Notes: a model not told the origin generated them from the letters alone. Positions 49,808-59,766 are shown, counted from the first letter of the stretch. The stretch: 64,000 nucleotides of DNA from Rhizocola hellebori (GCF_016862955.1 NZ_BONY01000005.1:1-64000), one strand, 5' to 3'. Numbers and translations: made by a program.

Positions 49808-51649
49808 TCAGGGCTCTAGCCGGCCGCCGAGCTGTTCGGCCAGGAGCCGTTCGGCGGCCGCGTAATAGCGCAGCCGGTTCTCCGGCACGTCCAGGCCATG
49901 ACCCTCGTGCGGGAAAAGCAGATATTCGTGGGGGACACCGTTGTGGCGCAACGCCGCGACGATTTGCTCGGCCTCGTGCTGCCTGACAAACACATCGTTC
50001 TCGCCATGCGCGACCAGCACCGGAATCCTGATCCGGTCGGCCGCCGACAGCGGCGAGCGCTGCCTGAGCATCTCCTCCTCGGTGTTCGGGTCGCCCACCC
50101 GGGTGTAGATCAGCCGGGTGATCGGCCGCCGGTAGGGAACCATCGCGGGCAGGAAGGTCAACAGGTTCGCCGGTCCACACAGGTCGATCGCGCAGCGGAA
50201 CACCTCAGGGGTGAAGGCCGCGCCCACCAGCGCGGCGTAGCCGCCGAATGAGCCACCCATGATGCCGACCCGGCTCGGATCGATGATGCCCCAGGCGGCG
50301 AGGTGGCCGATCGCGTCGAGCAGGTCGGTGTGCATGGCCCGGCCCCACTCTTTGTCGCCCGCGTTGACGAACGCCTTGCCGTATCCGGTCGAGCCGCGGA
50401 AGTTCACCTGAACGCAGGCGTAGCCGCGGTTGGCCAGCCACTGGGCTTCGATGTCGTACCCCCACTCGTGCCGTTCCCACGGGCCACCGTGGACGTGGAC
50501 CACTGCGGGCAGGTCCCGGGCCGGCACATTGGGCGGGTAGCTGACGTAACCCGGTACCCGTAAGCCGTCGCGGGCGGTGTATTCGAACGGTTCCATCCGC
50601 GCCAGCTGGTACTCGTTGAGCTCCGGCCGGCTGTGGAAGAGGAAGGTGAGTTGGGCGGTGCTTCGCTGGTACGAGTAGTAGCTGACCGGCCCGTCACACG
50701 GAAGTGCTGACACCAGCCAGATTCCGTCGTCACGGGCGGTGCGGCTGAGCCCGATTTCGCAGTCCGCGCCGAGCCGCTTGCGCAGCCAGCCGAACTCGGT
50801 GGCGAAAACCGGATCCAGGAACACCCACTCCTCGCGTTCCTTGTTGAACACCACCGCTTGTGGCCGCTCGGTTCGGCAATCCCACTCGATGTGGCTGATG
50901 TCGAATGCGGGGTCCTCCGCGAGCACGGTCCTTTCGCCGCTGGCTACATCGATCGCCACCAACCGGATGGCGTTGGCGTCCAACGAGGAGATCAGGTAGA
51001 TGGTCTGGCCGTCGCGAGAGAAGCTGATCCCGACCGACATGGCGTCCTCCGGTGGCACCGCCAGCCATCGGGTGAGGTCGCCGGAAGGCCCGTCGCGCAG
51101 GAAGATCTGATGACCGCCCGCCTCGGTCACGGCGACAGCTCCGCGCACAGCCAGGTCGGTGTCCACCAGCCAGCGGGCGTAGCCGGGGTTGTGCTGCTCC
51201 TTGGTGAGCGATCCGTCGGTCAGGTTCAGCCGGTAGACATCGTGCCACTGCGGGTTGTCCTTGTTGATGCCCAGCAACATTTCGGTGGGGCGGGACCGGT
51301 CGTGCCCCAGCACCCGCACCGAAACCTGATCGAAGGGCGTCGCGCAGCGCTGTTCGCCGCTGGCCAGGTCGACCAGCCACAGCCGCCAGTTCTCGTCGCC
51401 GTCGGTGTCGCGAAGATAGAACAGGGTCTGGTCGTCGTGGCAGAACCCGTACCGGCCGATCCCGCGACCGCTGGTGAGTGGGCGCGCCGAGGCCGGGTCG
51501 GCCAGCGGACCTACGTGCACGTTGGGCAACCCGCCGTGCGGGGCCAGGTAGGCCAATTTGGAGCCGTCCGGAGAGATTCGCGGGCGGGCGTACCGACGAT
51601 CGGCGAACAGTACCGACCGGGGGATCAGCGGAACTGCTTCATACATCAT
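49808..51649 (-). CDS. S9-family prolyl oligopeptidase-like serine peptidase
   Basis: A 613-aa cytosolic peptidase: N-terminal beta-propeller (about 20-340; RISPDGSKLAYLAPHGG, DTDGDENWRLWLVDLASG) and a C-terminal alpha/beta-hydrolase domain. Active site: GIMGGSFGGYAAL (nucleophile S467), GENDVFV (Asp) and HEGHG (His). It follows the acylaminoacyl-peptidase/DPP-like pattern (VVHVHGGPWERHEWGYD). ATGs at 51649 and 51646 are likely starts; a GTG further up is possible. Stand-alone gene. Confidence 0.92.
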   Translation of the reverse strand: MMYEAVPLIPRSVLFADRRYARPRISPDGSKLAYLAPHGGLPNVHVGPLADPASARPLTSGRGIGRYGFCHDDQTLFYLRDTDGDENWRLWLVDLASGEQRCATPFDQVSVRVLGHDRSRPTEMLLGINKDNPQWHDVYRLNLTDGSLTKEQHNPGYARWLVDTDLAVRGAVAVTEAGGHQIFLRDGPSGDLTRWLAVPPEDAMSVGISFSRDGQTIYLISSLDANAIRLVAIDVASGERTVLAEDPAFDISHIEWDCRTERPQAVVFNKEREEWVFLDPVFATEFGWLRKRLGADCEIGLSRTARDDGIWLVSALPCDGPVSYYSYQRSTAQLTFLFHSRPELNEYQLARMEPFEYTARDGLRVPGYVSYPPNVPARDLPAVVHVHGGPWERHEWGYDIEAQWLANRGYACVQVNFRGSTGYGKAFVNAGDKEWGRAMHTDLLDAIGHLAAWGIIDPSRVGIMGGSFGGYAALVGAAFTPEVFRCAIDLCGPANLLTFLPAMVPYRRPITRLIYTRVGDPNTEEEMLRQRSPLSAADRIRIPVLVAHGENDVFVRQHEAEQIVAALRHNGVPHEYLLFPHEGHGLDVPENRLRYYAAAERLLAEQLGGRLEP

Positions 51650-51778
51650 GGGGCGCACGGTATGCCAGGAATCGCCCTATAGAAACCATCTTCTGCCTGA
51701 TGTGCGGTGGCACCAGGTCCGGTACGGTTATGGCGTGCCCGCGTTCCAGACGCGATCGCTATTGATAGATCATGGTTG

Positions 51779-53335
51779 ATGGTCCACGCTGATCGCATGT
51801 CGCAGGATCAGTCCGGCCCCGCCAGCAAGATCAAGCATGTATTCGTGCTGGTTCTTGAGAATCGTTCCTTCGACCACATGCTTGGCTTGGTGCTTGGCGC
51901 TGGCGTCGATGCGCAAACCGGTTCGCCGACAACGGCTGACGGCCCGACCGACGAAACAAATGTCTACAATGGAGTCACTTACTCGGTGCGGGCCAACGCC
52001 CCCTATGTGTTGCCGGTGGATCCGCCGCACGAATATGCCGACGTCCAGCTCCAGCTCACCTCCACCGCGGTCGTGGACAAGTCGGGTAAGTACCCGCCGC
52101 TGACCCTCGGTGGATACGTCGACAGTTACGGCGGTGAGGCGGTGGCGGAGAAAAGTGCCGAAGGGGTCGCCGACCCGGGTGTGGTGATGGCGTGCTACAC
52201 CCCGCAGCAGCTGCCGGTGCTGGGCACGCTGGCGCGCGAGTTCGCGGTCTGCGATCGCTGGTTCTCCTCGATGCCCGGGCCGACCTGGCCGAATCGTTTC
52301 TTCCTGCACGCCGCGACCTCCGGTGGCCTGGATCGCAGCCCGACCGGGATGGAGATCGTCCGGTCGCAGTTCGGCGGCTACCAGTTCGAGAACGGCTCGA
52401 TTTTCGAGGCGCTGGACAGGGCGGGCCTGCAATGGCGGGTCTACTGCGGCGATCCGCTGCCGCAGGTTTCCGCCCTGTCGGTGATGACGCTGGAGACGAT
52501 GCGCACGCACTACCGAAAGTTCGACTACTTCGCCGACGATCTGCGCGACAGCGACTTCGATGCCGCTTACGTCTTCATCGAACCCAACTACGGGGTGCTC
52601 GAACGTCCGCTCGGTGATTTCCAGTGCGGCAACAGCCAACATCCCAAGGACGACGTGACGCGGGGCGAGGCTTTGGTCAAGCAGACCTACGAGGCGATCC
52701 GCCAGTCCCCGCTCTGGGAGTCCAGCCTGTTGGTGGTGACCTACGACGAGCACGGCGGCTTCTACGACCACGTGCCGCCGCCTGCGGCAGTCCCACCCGG
52801 GGATGTGGAAATTCCTGGCAACAACGGCAACGGCTTCACCTTCGAGCTGCTCGGCACCAGGGTTCCTGCCGTCGTCGTTTCGCCCTGGGTGCCAGATGTG
52901 CGCGCGGCTCTCGATGGCCGAGGCTGTAACCTCATCGACCACACCGAGTACGACCACACCTCGCTGCTGTCCACTGTGGAGCGTCTGTTCGGTCTGCCGT
53001 CGCTCACGGACCGCGACGCCGCCGCGAACGACTTCCTGCACCTGTTGTCGGCCAGGCAACCCCGCGATACGCCGCGCACGTTGCCGTCTCCCGCGGAGTC
53101 GGGTTTCGAGTGCGGTGTCGGCCGGATCGACTTCGACCCGGCCGACGCCCGGGAGCCGGTGGACGCGGCGCTTCGTGGTTTCGTGCAGCTGGCGGCGATC
53201 CAGGAGAGACGCCTCGAACCGCAGGCCAGTTCCCAGATCGCCGACAGGGCGGAGGCCATCACCACCAAGGCGGAAGCGAGCCGGTATCTCGTGGAGGTGG
53301 CGGCGAAGATGCGCACCGCCGGGTTCCTCGGCTAG
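51779..53335 (+). CDS. Phospholipase C-type phosphoesterase (PF04185)
   Basis: A 518-aa phosphoesterase without an obvious signal peptide. Landmarks of the PLC/acid phosphatase AcpA family: HVFVLVLENRSFDHMLG (catalytic Asn/Ser region), RWFSSMPGPTWPNRFFLHA, VVTYDEHGGFYDHVPPP (metal-binding DEHGG) and DHTEYDHTSLLSTVERLFGLP. Probably hydrolyses phospholipid or phosphate esters. ATG 51779 or 51797 could be the start; neither has a strong ribosome binding site. Converges on the beta-lactamase-fold gene. Confidence 0.9.
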   Translation: MVHADRMSQDQSGPASKIKHVFVLVLENRSFDHMLGLVLGAGVDAQTGSPTTADGPTDETNVYNGVTYSVRANAPYVLPVDPPHEYADVQLQLTSTAVVDKSGKYPPLTLGGYVDSYGGEAVAEKSAEGVADPGVVMACYTPQQLPVLGTLAREFAVCDRWFSSMPGPTWPNRFFLHAATSGGLDRSPTGMEIVRSQFGGYQFENGSIFEALDRAGLQWRVYCGDPLPQVSALSVMTLETMRTHYRKFDYFADDLRDSDFDAAYVFIEPNYGVLERPLGDFQCGNSQHPKDDVTRGEALVKQTYEAIRQSPLWESSLLVVTYDEHGGFYDHVPPPAAVPPGDVEIPGNNGNGFTFELLGTRVPAVVVSPWVPDVRAALDGRGCNLIDHTEYDHTSLLSTVERLFGLPSLTDRDAAANDFLHLLSARQPRDTPRTLPSPAESGFECGVGRIDFDPADAREPVDAALRGFVQLAAIQERRLEPQASSQIADRAEAITTKAEASRYLVEVAAKMRTAGFLG

Positions 53336-53336
53336 C

Positions 53337-54332
53337 TCAGCGGGAGCCGGTCAGCAAGTCCTGCGCTTGCCTGGCCACCGGCATCACCCCTCTATCTACA
53401 TTGGACAGAAGGACGGCGACCTGTTCGCGCTGCGGGTAGATATCGAGCTGTGCTTCATAACCGGGAGTGCCCCCGTTGTGGCCGACTATCCGGATGCCGT
53501 TGACGGTCTGATCGCTGAATCCGTAGGCGTACCTGTCCATCGGCGGCCCGCCCGGCCGGTTGGCGTCCACCTTTCCGGCCGTGACCATTTCGACGAGCGG
53601 CGCAGGCAGCAGCTTGCCCGATTGAAGTGCGGTGGCGAAGGAATACATGTCGGACACGGTGGAGTAGGCGCCACCGGACGGGTTCGCCACGTGCACACGA
53701 TCGCCGCTGTCACCGCCGTCGGGCAGGTAGCCGAGCGCCATCCCGGCGACGTCCCGCGGCCGGTAAGCCTCGATGCCGGTGGCGGTCATCCCGGCGGGTT
53801 CCAGCACATGCGAGCGAACATAAGCGGCATAAGGCATCCCGCTGATCTTCTCGATCACCGCTCCCAGCACGATGAATCCCGCGTTGCTGTAGGCGAAGCT
53901 GCTACCCGGTTTGGACACCGGCCGCTGGGCCACGATTTGGGCGACCGTGGGCAATTCCGGTCCCAGCGCCTCGGCCAGCCCTGAGGTGTGGGTCAGCAGA
54001 TGATGGAGGGTGATCTCCGGGGCGAGCCCGGGGACGTAGCGCGCGGCGCTGTCGCCAAAGGACTGGGTGAGCTGAGCGACGGCCACCCCGGTGAACATCT
54101 TGCCCATCGAGGCGATGTTGAATTTGGTGTCGACGGTGTTCGGGGCGTTGCGGGCGCGGTCGGCCAGGCCGTAGGCCCGTTTGAGGACGGCCTCTTGCGG
54201 CCGGGCCACCAGCACCGTACCGGAGAAGGTGCCAAGGAATGCCCAGGAGTCTGGCAGCGAACTCACAGGAGTGGTGCATCCCGCCAAAACCGCTGGTAGA
54301 GCTAGGAGTAGCGTGCGCCGGTCGATAGTCAT
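53337..54332 (-). CDS. Beta-lactamase-fold serine hydrolase lipoprotein
   Basis: A 331-aa protein with a lipoprotein signal (DRRTLLLALPAVLAGC, Cys19). Class C/PBP-like active-site motifs: SMGK (S75, K78), YSN (Y148, N150) and GHNGGTPG (HxG motif). The family covers esterases, D-aminopeptidases and carboxypeptidases, so true beta-lactamase activity is not implied. ATG 54332 is chosen to give the lipoprotein signal. Divergent from the ArsR-type regulator (71 bp). Confidence 0.9.
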   Translation of the reverse strand: MTIDRRTLLLALPAVLAGCTTPVSSLPDSWAFLGTFSGTVLVARPQEAVLKRAYGLADRARNAPNTVDTKFNIASMGKMFTGVAVAQLTQSFGDSAARYVPGLAPEITLHHLLTHTSGLAEALGPELPTVAQIVAQRPVSKPGSSFAYSNAGFIVLGAVIEKISGMPYAAYVRSHVLEPAGMTATGIEAYRPRDVAGMALGYLPDGGDSGDRVHVANPSGGAYSTVSDMYSFATALQSGKLLPAPLVEMVTAGKVDANRPGGPPMDRYAYGFSDQTVNGIRIVGHNGGTPGYEAQLDIYPQREQVAVLLSNVDRGVMPVARQAQDLLTGSR

Positions 54333-54403
54333 GAGCGCGAACGTACGTTTACCGTGGTGCCTGAAGAAACTTCTTAGCCGGACAGCTGAACGGACATCGG
54401 GCC

Positions 54404-55429
54404 ATGGCAATGCGGGTGCGGCTGGCGGCCGAAACCGAAGTGCGCCACTGCTATTCACCAGGGCAGGAGGTGCTGCGCAGCCTGCATGTGCTGCAGGCGG
54501 TCAAGCGTCATCCGTTGCATGTCTCGTGGGCGCTGCGCACCCGCGCCCGCATGTCATCGGCGTTGAAGCGGCAGGCCGACCGATTCGCCTTCTGGTCAAA
54601 GGATCGTCCGCTGGCCCTGCGCCAGGTGTGGCTGGAGCGCCCGGCGACCTGGGCCGATGATCTGGCCGCGTTGCGGCGGGCGCCGGCGCAAGACTTCGCC
54701 GAGGAGCTTGCCCACGCGGCGCTGCTGCGAAATGGACTCGGTGATCGCCTGGCATTGTCGCGACTGCCCGATCACCCGCAGCTTCGTGCCCTCATCAAGG
54801 ACCCGGCCGGTTTCCGCGACGGGTTCGCGGATTTCCTCGACGACTATTGGAACGTGTGCCTCGCCCCGCAGTGGCCCGGGATGCAGGCGCGTCTCGATCA
54901 AGCGGTGGCCGCCGGTCTGCCTCTGGACCGGGTATCGCCACACATCACCTGCAACAACGGCGAATATCTGATGCGCCCGCCCGGCAAGACCGATCGGCCA
55001 GAGCTCCGTCTCGCCTTGGCAGGAGATGATTCTGTGGTACTGATGCCCTCCCACTTTGTCTGGCCGGAGCTGGTGGCGCTGGCGCAGCGGCAGGAGCGCC
55101 AGACGCTGACGATCATTTACTCGCTGCCGCAGGTGCACGAGGAGGGCCAGCCGCCCTCGCCGCCCTTCGAGGTGCTGCGGTTCCTGCGCTCGGCCGGTGA
55201 TCCGACCAGATTGCAGATCCTGCAACTGCTTGCCGAGCGGCCGCGCTCGACGCAGGAGCTGGCGGGACTCATCAAGCTCACCGATGCCGCCATTTCCAAG
55301 CACCTCAAACTGCTGCTGGAGGCCGGCTGGGTGGACTGCCATCGGCAGAGTTATTACGTGTACTACCGGTTACGGCCGGGTGCACAACACGAGCTGGGGC
55401 GAGGCCTGACGCAGCTGCTCGGTCAGTGA
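54404..55429 (+). CDS. ArsR-type regulator with large N-terminal domain (DUF5937-like)
   Basis: A 341-aa protein. The N-terminal ~240 residues form a conserved actinobacterial sensor-like domain (AETEVRHCYSPGQEVLRSLHVL; VSPHITCNNGEYLMRPPG). The C-terminal winged helix is clear: SAGDPTRLQILQLLAERPRSTQELAGLIKLTDAAISKHLKLLLEAGWV. It may regulate the divergent hydrolase. Start ATG 54404 without a strong Shine-Dalgarno. Ligand unknown. Confidence 0.85.
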   Translation: MAMRVRLAAETEVRHCYSPGQEVLRSLHVLQAVKRHPLHVSWALRTRARMSSALKRQADRFAFWSKDRPLALRQVWLERPATWADDLAALRRAPAQDFAEELAHAALLRNGLGDRLALSRLPDHPQLRALIKDPAGFRDGFADFLDDYWNVCLAPQWPGMQARLDQAVAAGLPLDRVSPHITCNNGEYLMRPPGKTDRPELRLALAGDDSVVLMPSHFVWPELVALAQRQERQTLTIIYSLPQVHEEGQPPSPPFEVLRFLRSAGDPTRLQILQLLAERPRSTQELAGLIKLTDAAISKHLKLLLEAGWVDCHRQSYYVYYRLRPGAQHELGRGLTQLLGQ

Positions 55430-55438
55430 CGTCGCCAC

Positions 55439-56566
55439 CTATTCCTGCTGGTAGACGCGGATGTAGTCGACCTCGAGCTGGCGGGTGAGGGTCGGATCGG
55501 TGAGGCCGACGTTCCACCGGCGCTGCCAGTCGTTGTCCACCATCATGTGCAGGATGAGCTGCATCGGCCCGTTCTCGATATTCGCGGCGCCGGTGAACTG
55601 AGCACACTTGACGCCGTCGATGTACCACGCGATGTGATCGGGCTGCCAGTCCATGCCCATCCGGACGAACTGCTTCGAGTAGTCCTTGGTCGCGCACGCG
55701 CCGTTCTTGAACTTGCCGCTGTTGACGTGATGCGATTCCGTGCGGTTGTTGTAGTGGTAGGTCATGAACATCGTGGTTGGATCATCGCCGAGCAGCTCGA
55801 GAATGTCGATCTCTGAGCGATAGGTGTAGGTGCGGTCGGTCGGCAGCATCCAGAAAGCGGTGAAGAACCCTTGCGTGGCTGGGAATTTGAACCGCGACTC
55901 GACATAGCCGTAGGTGAAGGAGAACAGGTAAGGCCCATCGTTCGCCCTCGCCCGAGCGGTCGACAGCATCCCGGCCTTGTAGGTGCAGGACCCGTTCTGG
56001 CAGGACTTCGAGGCGAAGGGCGGGTTGAGTGGGGCGGCGATCAGCTTCGCGGTGCCGTTGGAGACCACGACCTGGGACGGCTGGTAGTGCTCACGGCCGT
56101 TGTTGAAGGTCGATGTGCAATCGCCGTTGTTCCAGTCAAAACACGGCGAGAGCTTGGTCTTGTCGTAGGAGGTGCCCGAGAACTCCTCGGCAAGGCTTAT
56201 CTTCCACTTCTTTCCGGCCGCCGCGGCCATCGGCGGCGCGATCGGGCACACCCCTGCGCTGACCGCGAAGGCGCAGGAGGGAGTCTGCGTCGCCAGCGGC
56301 GTCCCGGACGGGCCAGCGGAGGCGACAGGTGTCTCGCTGGGCTCGCCACCTGGTGTTTCCATTGCTTCCGTCGCCGTGATGGCCGAGTCTGACGGTTGTT
56401 CGCCAGTGGACTGAAGCGAGTCCAGATTCGCCGCGCCGATGCCGGCTGCCAGCACCATCGCCAACCCGGCCACTATCGCGATCGGTGCAGCCCACCGCAT
56501 TCGCCGACGGTGTCTGCCAGGACCTGTTTCCGGGTCCGGTGAATACCTGGAATCGATAGGGCTCAC
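55439..56566 (-). CDS. Membrane-anchored GH16 beta-glucanase-like hydrolase
   Basis: A 375-aa protein: short cytoplasmic Arg-rich N-terminus (HRRRMRW), one TM (WAAPIAIVAGLAMVLAAGIG), a Ser/Thr/Pro-rich linker (about 50-100), then a GH16 jelly roll (about 115-375). The catalytic motif SEIDILELLG carries E252, D254 and E257 in the E-x-D-x-x-E pattern. Other landmarks are FKFPATQGFFTAFWMLP and the terminal LEVDYIRVYQ. GH16 members hydrolyse beta-1,3- or mixed-linked glucans. Convergent with the ArsR-type gene. Confidence 0.9.
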   Translation of the reverse strand: MSPIDSRYSPDPETGPGRHRRRMRWAAPIAIVAGLAMVLAAGIGAANLDSLQSTGEQPSDSAITATEAMETPGGEPSETPVASAGPSGTPLATQTPSCAFAVSAGVCPIAPPMAAAAGKKWKISLAEEFSGTSYDKTKLSPCFDWNNGDCTSTFNNGREHYQPSQVVVSNGTAKLIAAPLNPPFASKSCQNGSCTYKAGMLSTARARANDGPYLFSFTYGYVESRFKFPATQGFFTAFWMLPTDRTYTYRSEIDILELLGDDPTTMFMTYHYNNRTESHHVNSGKFKNGACATKDYSKQFVRMGMDWQPDHIAWYIDGVKCAQFTGAANIENGPMQLILHMMVDNDWQRRWNVGLTDPTLTRQLEVDYIRVYQQE

Positions 56567-56684
56567 AACGCCAGGACGCTACACGACTGTCGATTGGCAG
56601 GCTAGAGATAGCCACGATCCTGACAGGCGTTGCACTCATTAGGGTTTGATCCACGAAACTACAAATTTCGTTGTGCCAGCTAGC

Positions 56685-56996
56685 TCATTCACGCGCGAGT
56701 CGCGTGGTGGCGGACTGTGTGAGGTGATGGAGCCTTTCGGCGATATCTGCCCTGGTGCGAAGTACGTCCTCGAGCTTTACCCGCCATTTCCCCGTTTCGA
56801 TGTTGCGAATGTCTACCCGCTGCGAGCGCGTGAGCTCGGTGCGGGTGGCGAGCAGGTCGCGCTGGTAGGACGGTCCGAGCACGGCGGCGAGCTGATCTCC
56901 GTACCAGGCAAAGATGTCGTCAGCAGCGCAGACATCTACTAACGTGCGGGCCGCGTCGAACGCGACTCTTGGCTGGTGCAGAACATTTGCTGGCAT
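56685..56996 (-). CDS. Small hypothetical protein, HTH-like
   Basis: A 103-aa soluble protein, ATG 56996 with GGGAGG 5 nt upstream. It is helix-rich with many charged residues (RTELTRSQRVDIRNIETGKWRVKLEDVLRTRADIAERLHHL); the central part could be a helix-turn-helix but no family was recognised. Confidence 0.55.
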   Translation of the reverse strand: MPANVLHQPRVAFDAARTLVDVCAADDIFAWYGDQLAAVLGPSYQRDLLATRTELTRSQRVDIRNIETGKWRVKLEDVLRTRADIAERLHHLTQSATTRLARE

Positions 56997-57063
56997 GAGG
57001 GCCTCCCCGCGCAGATATGTCAATCCTCAGATAGTCCGCGAAGACCGTGCAGCGCGCAAGTGC

Positions 57064-57489
57064 TCAGGACGGGCTGGGTGACGGCGACGGGCTCGCCGAC
57101 GCTACGCGGCTGGGCGTTGGCTTCGGGCTCACCGAAGGCGTCGGGCTCACCGATGGCGACGGGGCGGCCGGTGTGTTGGCGGCCGGCGTCGGCGGAAGCG
57201 GAAGCGGACGGAAGTCGCCGTCTCTGCGGTAGTAGTCGTCGCGGCGGTAATAGCCGTCGCGGCCAGGCCCGTGGTCGGAGCTGTAGGTGCCCGCGATGCC
57301 GCCGATCACGAGCCCGGCTCCGCCGCACAGGCAGGCGCCGAGCAGGAAAGCGCCGACCAGACCGAGCGCTTGCTGCGGTGAGGGCCATTGCGGCCATGAC
57401 GACCGGGCGGCGGGCGAGACAGTGGCAGGCCGTGGGCCGATGTCGCCGCTCTCAACCGGCGCGTCGGATGGAAGGTCAGACCTGGTCAT
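57064..57489 (-). CDS. Membrane-anchored protein with Pro/Ser-rich tail
   Basis: A 141-aa protein: polar N-terminus, one Gly-rich hydrophobic segment (ALGLVGAFLLGACLCGGAGLVIGGIAG, about 41-67), a Tyr/Arg-rich stretch with two copies of YYRRD, and a C-terminal Ser-Pro repeat tail typical of a wall-spanning linker. Function unknown. Confidence 0.6.
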   Translation of the reverse strand: MTRSDLPSDAPVESGDIGPRPATVSPAARSSWPQWPSPQQALGLVGAFLLGACLCGGAGLVIGGIAGTYSSDHGPGRDGYYRRDDYYRRDGDFRPLPLPPTPAANTPAAPSPSVSPTPSVSPKPTPSRVASASPSPSPSPS

Positions 57490-57568
57490 GTCGGCTCCGA
57501 ATTCTTCCTCAGGTGAGTGGTGGTCAACTCCACTGTGATCGAATCGGCCGCCACCAGGCGACGAAACC

Positions 57569-58417
57569 CTAAGAAAAACGTGAGAGTTTGCCGGAATCCG
57601 AGCCTGCGCCGTGTCGGCGCACCATGGCGGCCGCGAGCGGGGCGGCGTCGAGGTCGCCCTTGCCTATGCGGGTGGCGATGGTGCGCCGGACCATCCGATC
57701 GGCGAGCGCGGGAAAGTGCCGGGCGATCGCCATTTCCAGCCTGCCGCGCCGTGTGGTGGCCACGTTGCGGGGAGCTTTGCGCGCGGTGGCCGCGCGCAGG
57801 ATCGCCGAGACGACTCCGGCGGCCGGTTCGTAGCGGGAAACGCCCTGCAGGGATAGACCCGCCTGGGCGGAGGCGTCGTGAATCGGCGAGGCCACCATGC
57901 TCGGGTAGACCACGCTGACGCCGATGTGGGTGCCGACCTCCAGCCGCAGCGCATCGGCGTAGGCCACCAGGGCCCGTTTGCTCACCCCGTAGGCGGCGGC
58001 CAGCGGGAGCGGCAGCACGGCCATCCGGCTGGCCACAAAGATCACCCGGCCGCGCGAGGCCTCCAGGGAGGGCACAGCGGCTGCCGTGGTCGCCCACGCC
58101 GCCAGCAGATTCACCTCGAGCTGCTGCCGTGCGGCGGCGCCCGGGGCCAGCTCGGCCGGGGCCGGGCCGCCCACCCCCGCGTTGTTGATCAGCAGGTCCA
58201 GCCCGCCCAGCAGGTCCACCGCCTGCGCTACCGCCTGCGCGGCGGCCGTGGCATCGGTCAGATCGCAGGGCAGCACGGTGACCCCATCCAGCTCGCCGCC
58301 GCGCAGATCGATGCCGACCACTCTGGCGCCCTCGGCGGTGAGCCGCCGGCACAGCAATCGGCCAAAGGTGCCATCGGCGCCGGTGACTATCGCACGACGC
58401 CCGGTCAGGTCGCTCAT
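57569..58417 (-). CDS. Short-chain dehydrogenase/reductase
   Basis: A 282-aa SDR: TGADGTFG (nucleotide-binding TGxxxGxG variant), NNAGVG, catalytic Ser in FVASRMAV, YGVSK (YxxxK), then VVYPSMVASPIHD. A C-terminal extension of ~60 residues includes HFPALADRMVRRTIATR. ATG 58417 overlaps the FMO stop (ATGA), so it is co-translated with the monooxygenase; in Baeyer-Villiger-type pairs an SDR often oxidises the alcohol to the ketone substrate (inference). Confidence 0.92.
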   Translation of the reverse strand: MSDLTGRRAIVTGADGTFGRLLCRRLTAEGARVVGIDLRGGELDGVTVLPCDLTDATAAAQAVAQAVDLLGGLDLLINNAGVGGPAPAELAPGAAARQQLEVNLLAAWATTAAAVPSLEASRGRVIFVASRMAVLPLPLAAAYGVSKRALVAYADALRLEVGTHIGVSVVYPSMVASPIHDASAQAGLSLQGVSRYEPAAGVVSAILRAATARKAPRNVATTRRGRLEMAIARHFPALADRMVRRTIATRIGKGDLDAAPLAAAMVRRHGAGSDSGKLSRFS

Positions 58418-59766
58418 TTGGCACTCCAGGCGATGCCTTGGCCGCGGGCGCGGCGGCGGGCGCCCTCGCGTAGCTCGCGGGCGGCGAGGGTGAGGTAGGC
58501 GTCGAAGTCGATGCGCATGGCCGGTCGCCGGTCGCCCCAACGGTCGTGGGCAGCGCGCAGCACCGCTTCGCAGTCGGTGCGCTGCTGCGCCAGGGTGGGC
58601 AGCGCGTAGCTTCCGGCCAGGTGCGCGGCGACCAGACGGGCCTGCGCCTCCACCACCGGCAGGGCCGCGCCGGTGGACTGGATCAGCCCGACGAACATCA
58701 GGCCGGTCGCTTCGAGGTGGAAAACCCTTCGGTACAAAGGCATCCGGTCGGCTCCCGCGCCGAGCAGCGCTTGCTCGAGAAAGGGCAGATTTATCTGGTA
58801 CCCGGTGCACCACACGATCAGATCGACGGCGGCTTTGGTTCCGTCCACAAACGACACCACCTCGCCGTCGATGCGCTCGATGCCGGGGCGAGGGTCGATC
58901 TCGCCGTGGCTCAGCCGCGACAGCAGCCCGTCGGAGAGGGTCGGGTGGTCCTGAAGGAAACCCTCGCCGGGCTCGGGCAGCCCGTAGCGGGTGGGGGAGC
59001 CCACGGTCAGGCGCAGCATGGTCTGGCTGATGCGCTGGCGCATCCGCCACGGCAACCGCTTGGCCAGGGCGCCGTTGAGCGTGTCGGAAGGCTTTCCCAG
59101 CAGATGTTTGGGCACGATCCACACGCCACGGCGCAGCGACAGCAGGGTCTGCTCGGCGACGTGAGAGGAGTCGACGGCGATGTCCATGGCCGAGTTGCCG
59201 CCGCCGACCACCAGCACCCGCCGCCCGGCCAGCTGTTCGGGGCCGCGGTAGTGGTGGCTGTGCAGCTGCTCGGCGGTGATCTCGCCGGGGTAGCTCGCCG
59301 GGCGGGGAGTGCTGTTGTGGCCGTTGGCCACCACCACGGCGTCGAAGCGCTCGGTGATGCTGCCGTGCGGGCCGGTGGCGGCGACCTCCCAGGTGCCGTC
59401 GGGCTGCCGGGTGACCCGCTGCACGGTGTGCTGCAACGAGACCAGGCCGGTGAGCCGGAAGGTGTCGGCGTAGTCGCGCAGATAACCGGCGACGCGAGTG
59501 TGATCGGGGTAGTCGGGCCAGTCGGCCGGCATCGGGAAGTCGGCGAATTCGGTGCGGCCGCGGCTGGTGTTGAGGTGCAGCGTCCGATAGGCCGACGAGT
59601 GCGGGGCACCGAAGATCCAGAGGCCGCCGACGCGGTCCCCGGCCTCGAAGCACTTGGCGCGGATGCCGTTGTCCGCCAGCGCCTTGAGAGTCGCGAGCCC
59701 GGCCGGTCCGGCGCCGATCACGGCGACACGCGGGGCGGGGTGGGGCACGGTCACCTCCGGGGTCAT
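58414..59766 (-). CDS. Flavin-containing monooxygenase
   Basis: A 450-aa FAD/NADPH monooxygenase. FAD motif VAVIGAGPAGLATLKAL (about 14-30), NADPH motif VLVVGGGNSAMDIAVD (about 190-205), VVVANGHNSTPRPASYPG and the ATG-like VWCTGYQINLPFLE near the end. ATG 59766 is 2 bp from the TetR-type dyad 59768-59786, so operator and start nearly coincide. Substrate unknown; ketone or heteroatom oxygenation are family options. Confidence 0.92.
   Translation of the reverse strand: MTPEVTVPHPAPRVAVIGAGPAGLATLKALADNGIRAKCFEAGDRVGGLWIFGAPHSSAYRTLHLNTSRGRTEFADFPMPADWPDYPDHTRVAGYLRDYADTFRLTGLVSLQHTVQRVTRQPDGTWEVAATGPHGSITERFDAVVVANGHNSTPRPASYPGEITAEQLHSHHYRGPEQLAGRRVLVVGGGNSAMDIAVDSSHVAEQTLLSLRRGVWIVPKHLLGKPSDTLNGALAKRLPWRMRQRISQTMLRLTVGSPTRYGLPEPGEGFLQDHPTLSDGLLSRLSHGEIDPRPGIERIDGEVVSFVDGTKAAVDLIVWCTGYQINLPFLEQALLGAGADRMPLYRRVFHLEATGLMFVGLIQSTGAALPVVEAQARLVAAHLAGSYALPTLAQQRTDCEAVLRAAHDRWGDRRPAMRIDFDAYLTLAARELREGARRRARGQGIAWSAK

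Noticed and set aside
53337..54332. Beta-lactamase resistance gene
   Set aside because: Motifs show only the serine-hydrolase/PBP fold; nothing indicates antibiotic hydrolysis.
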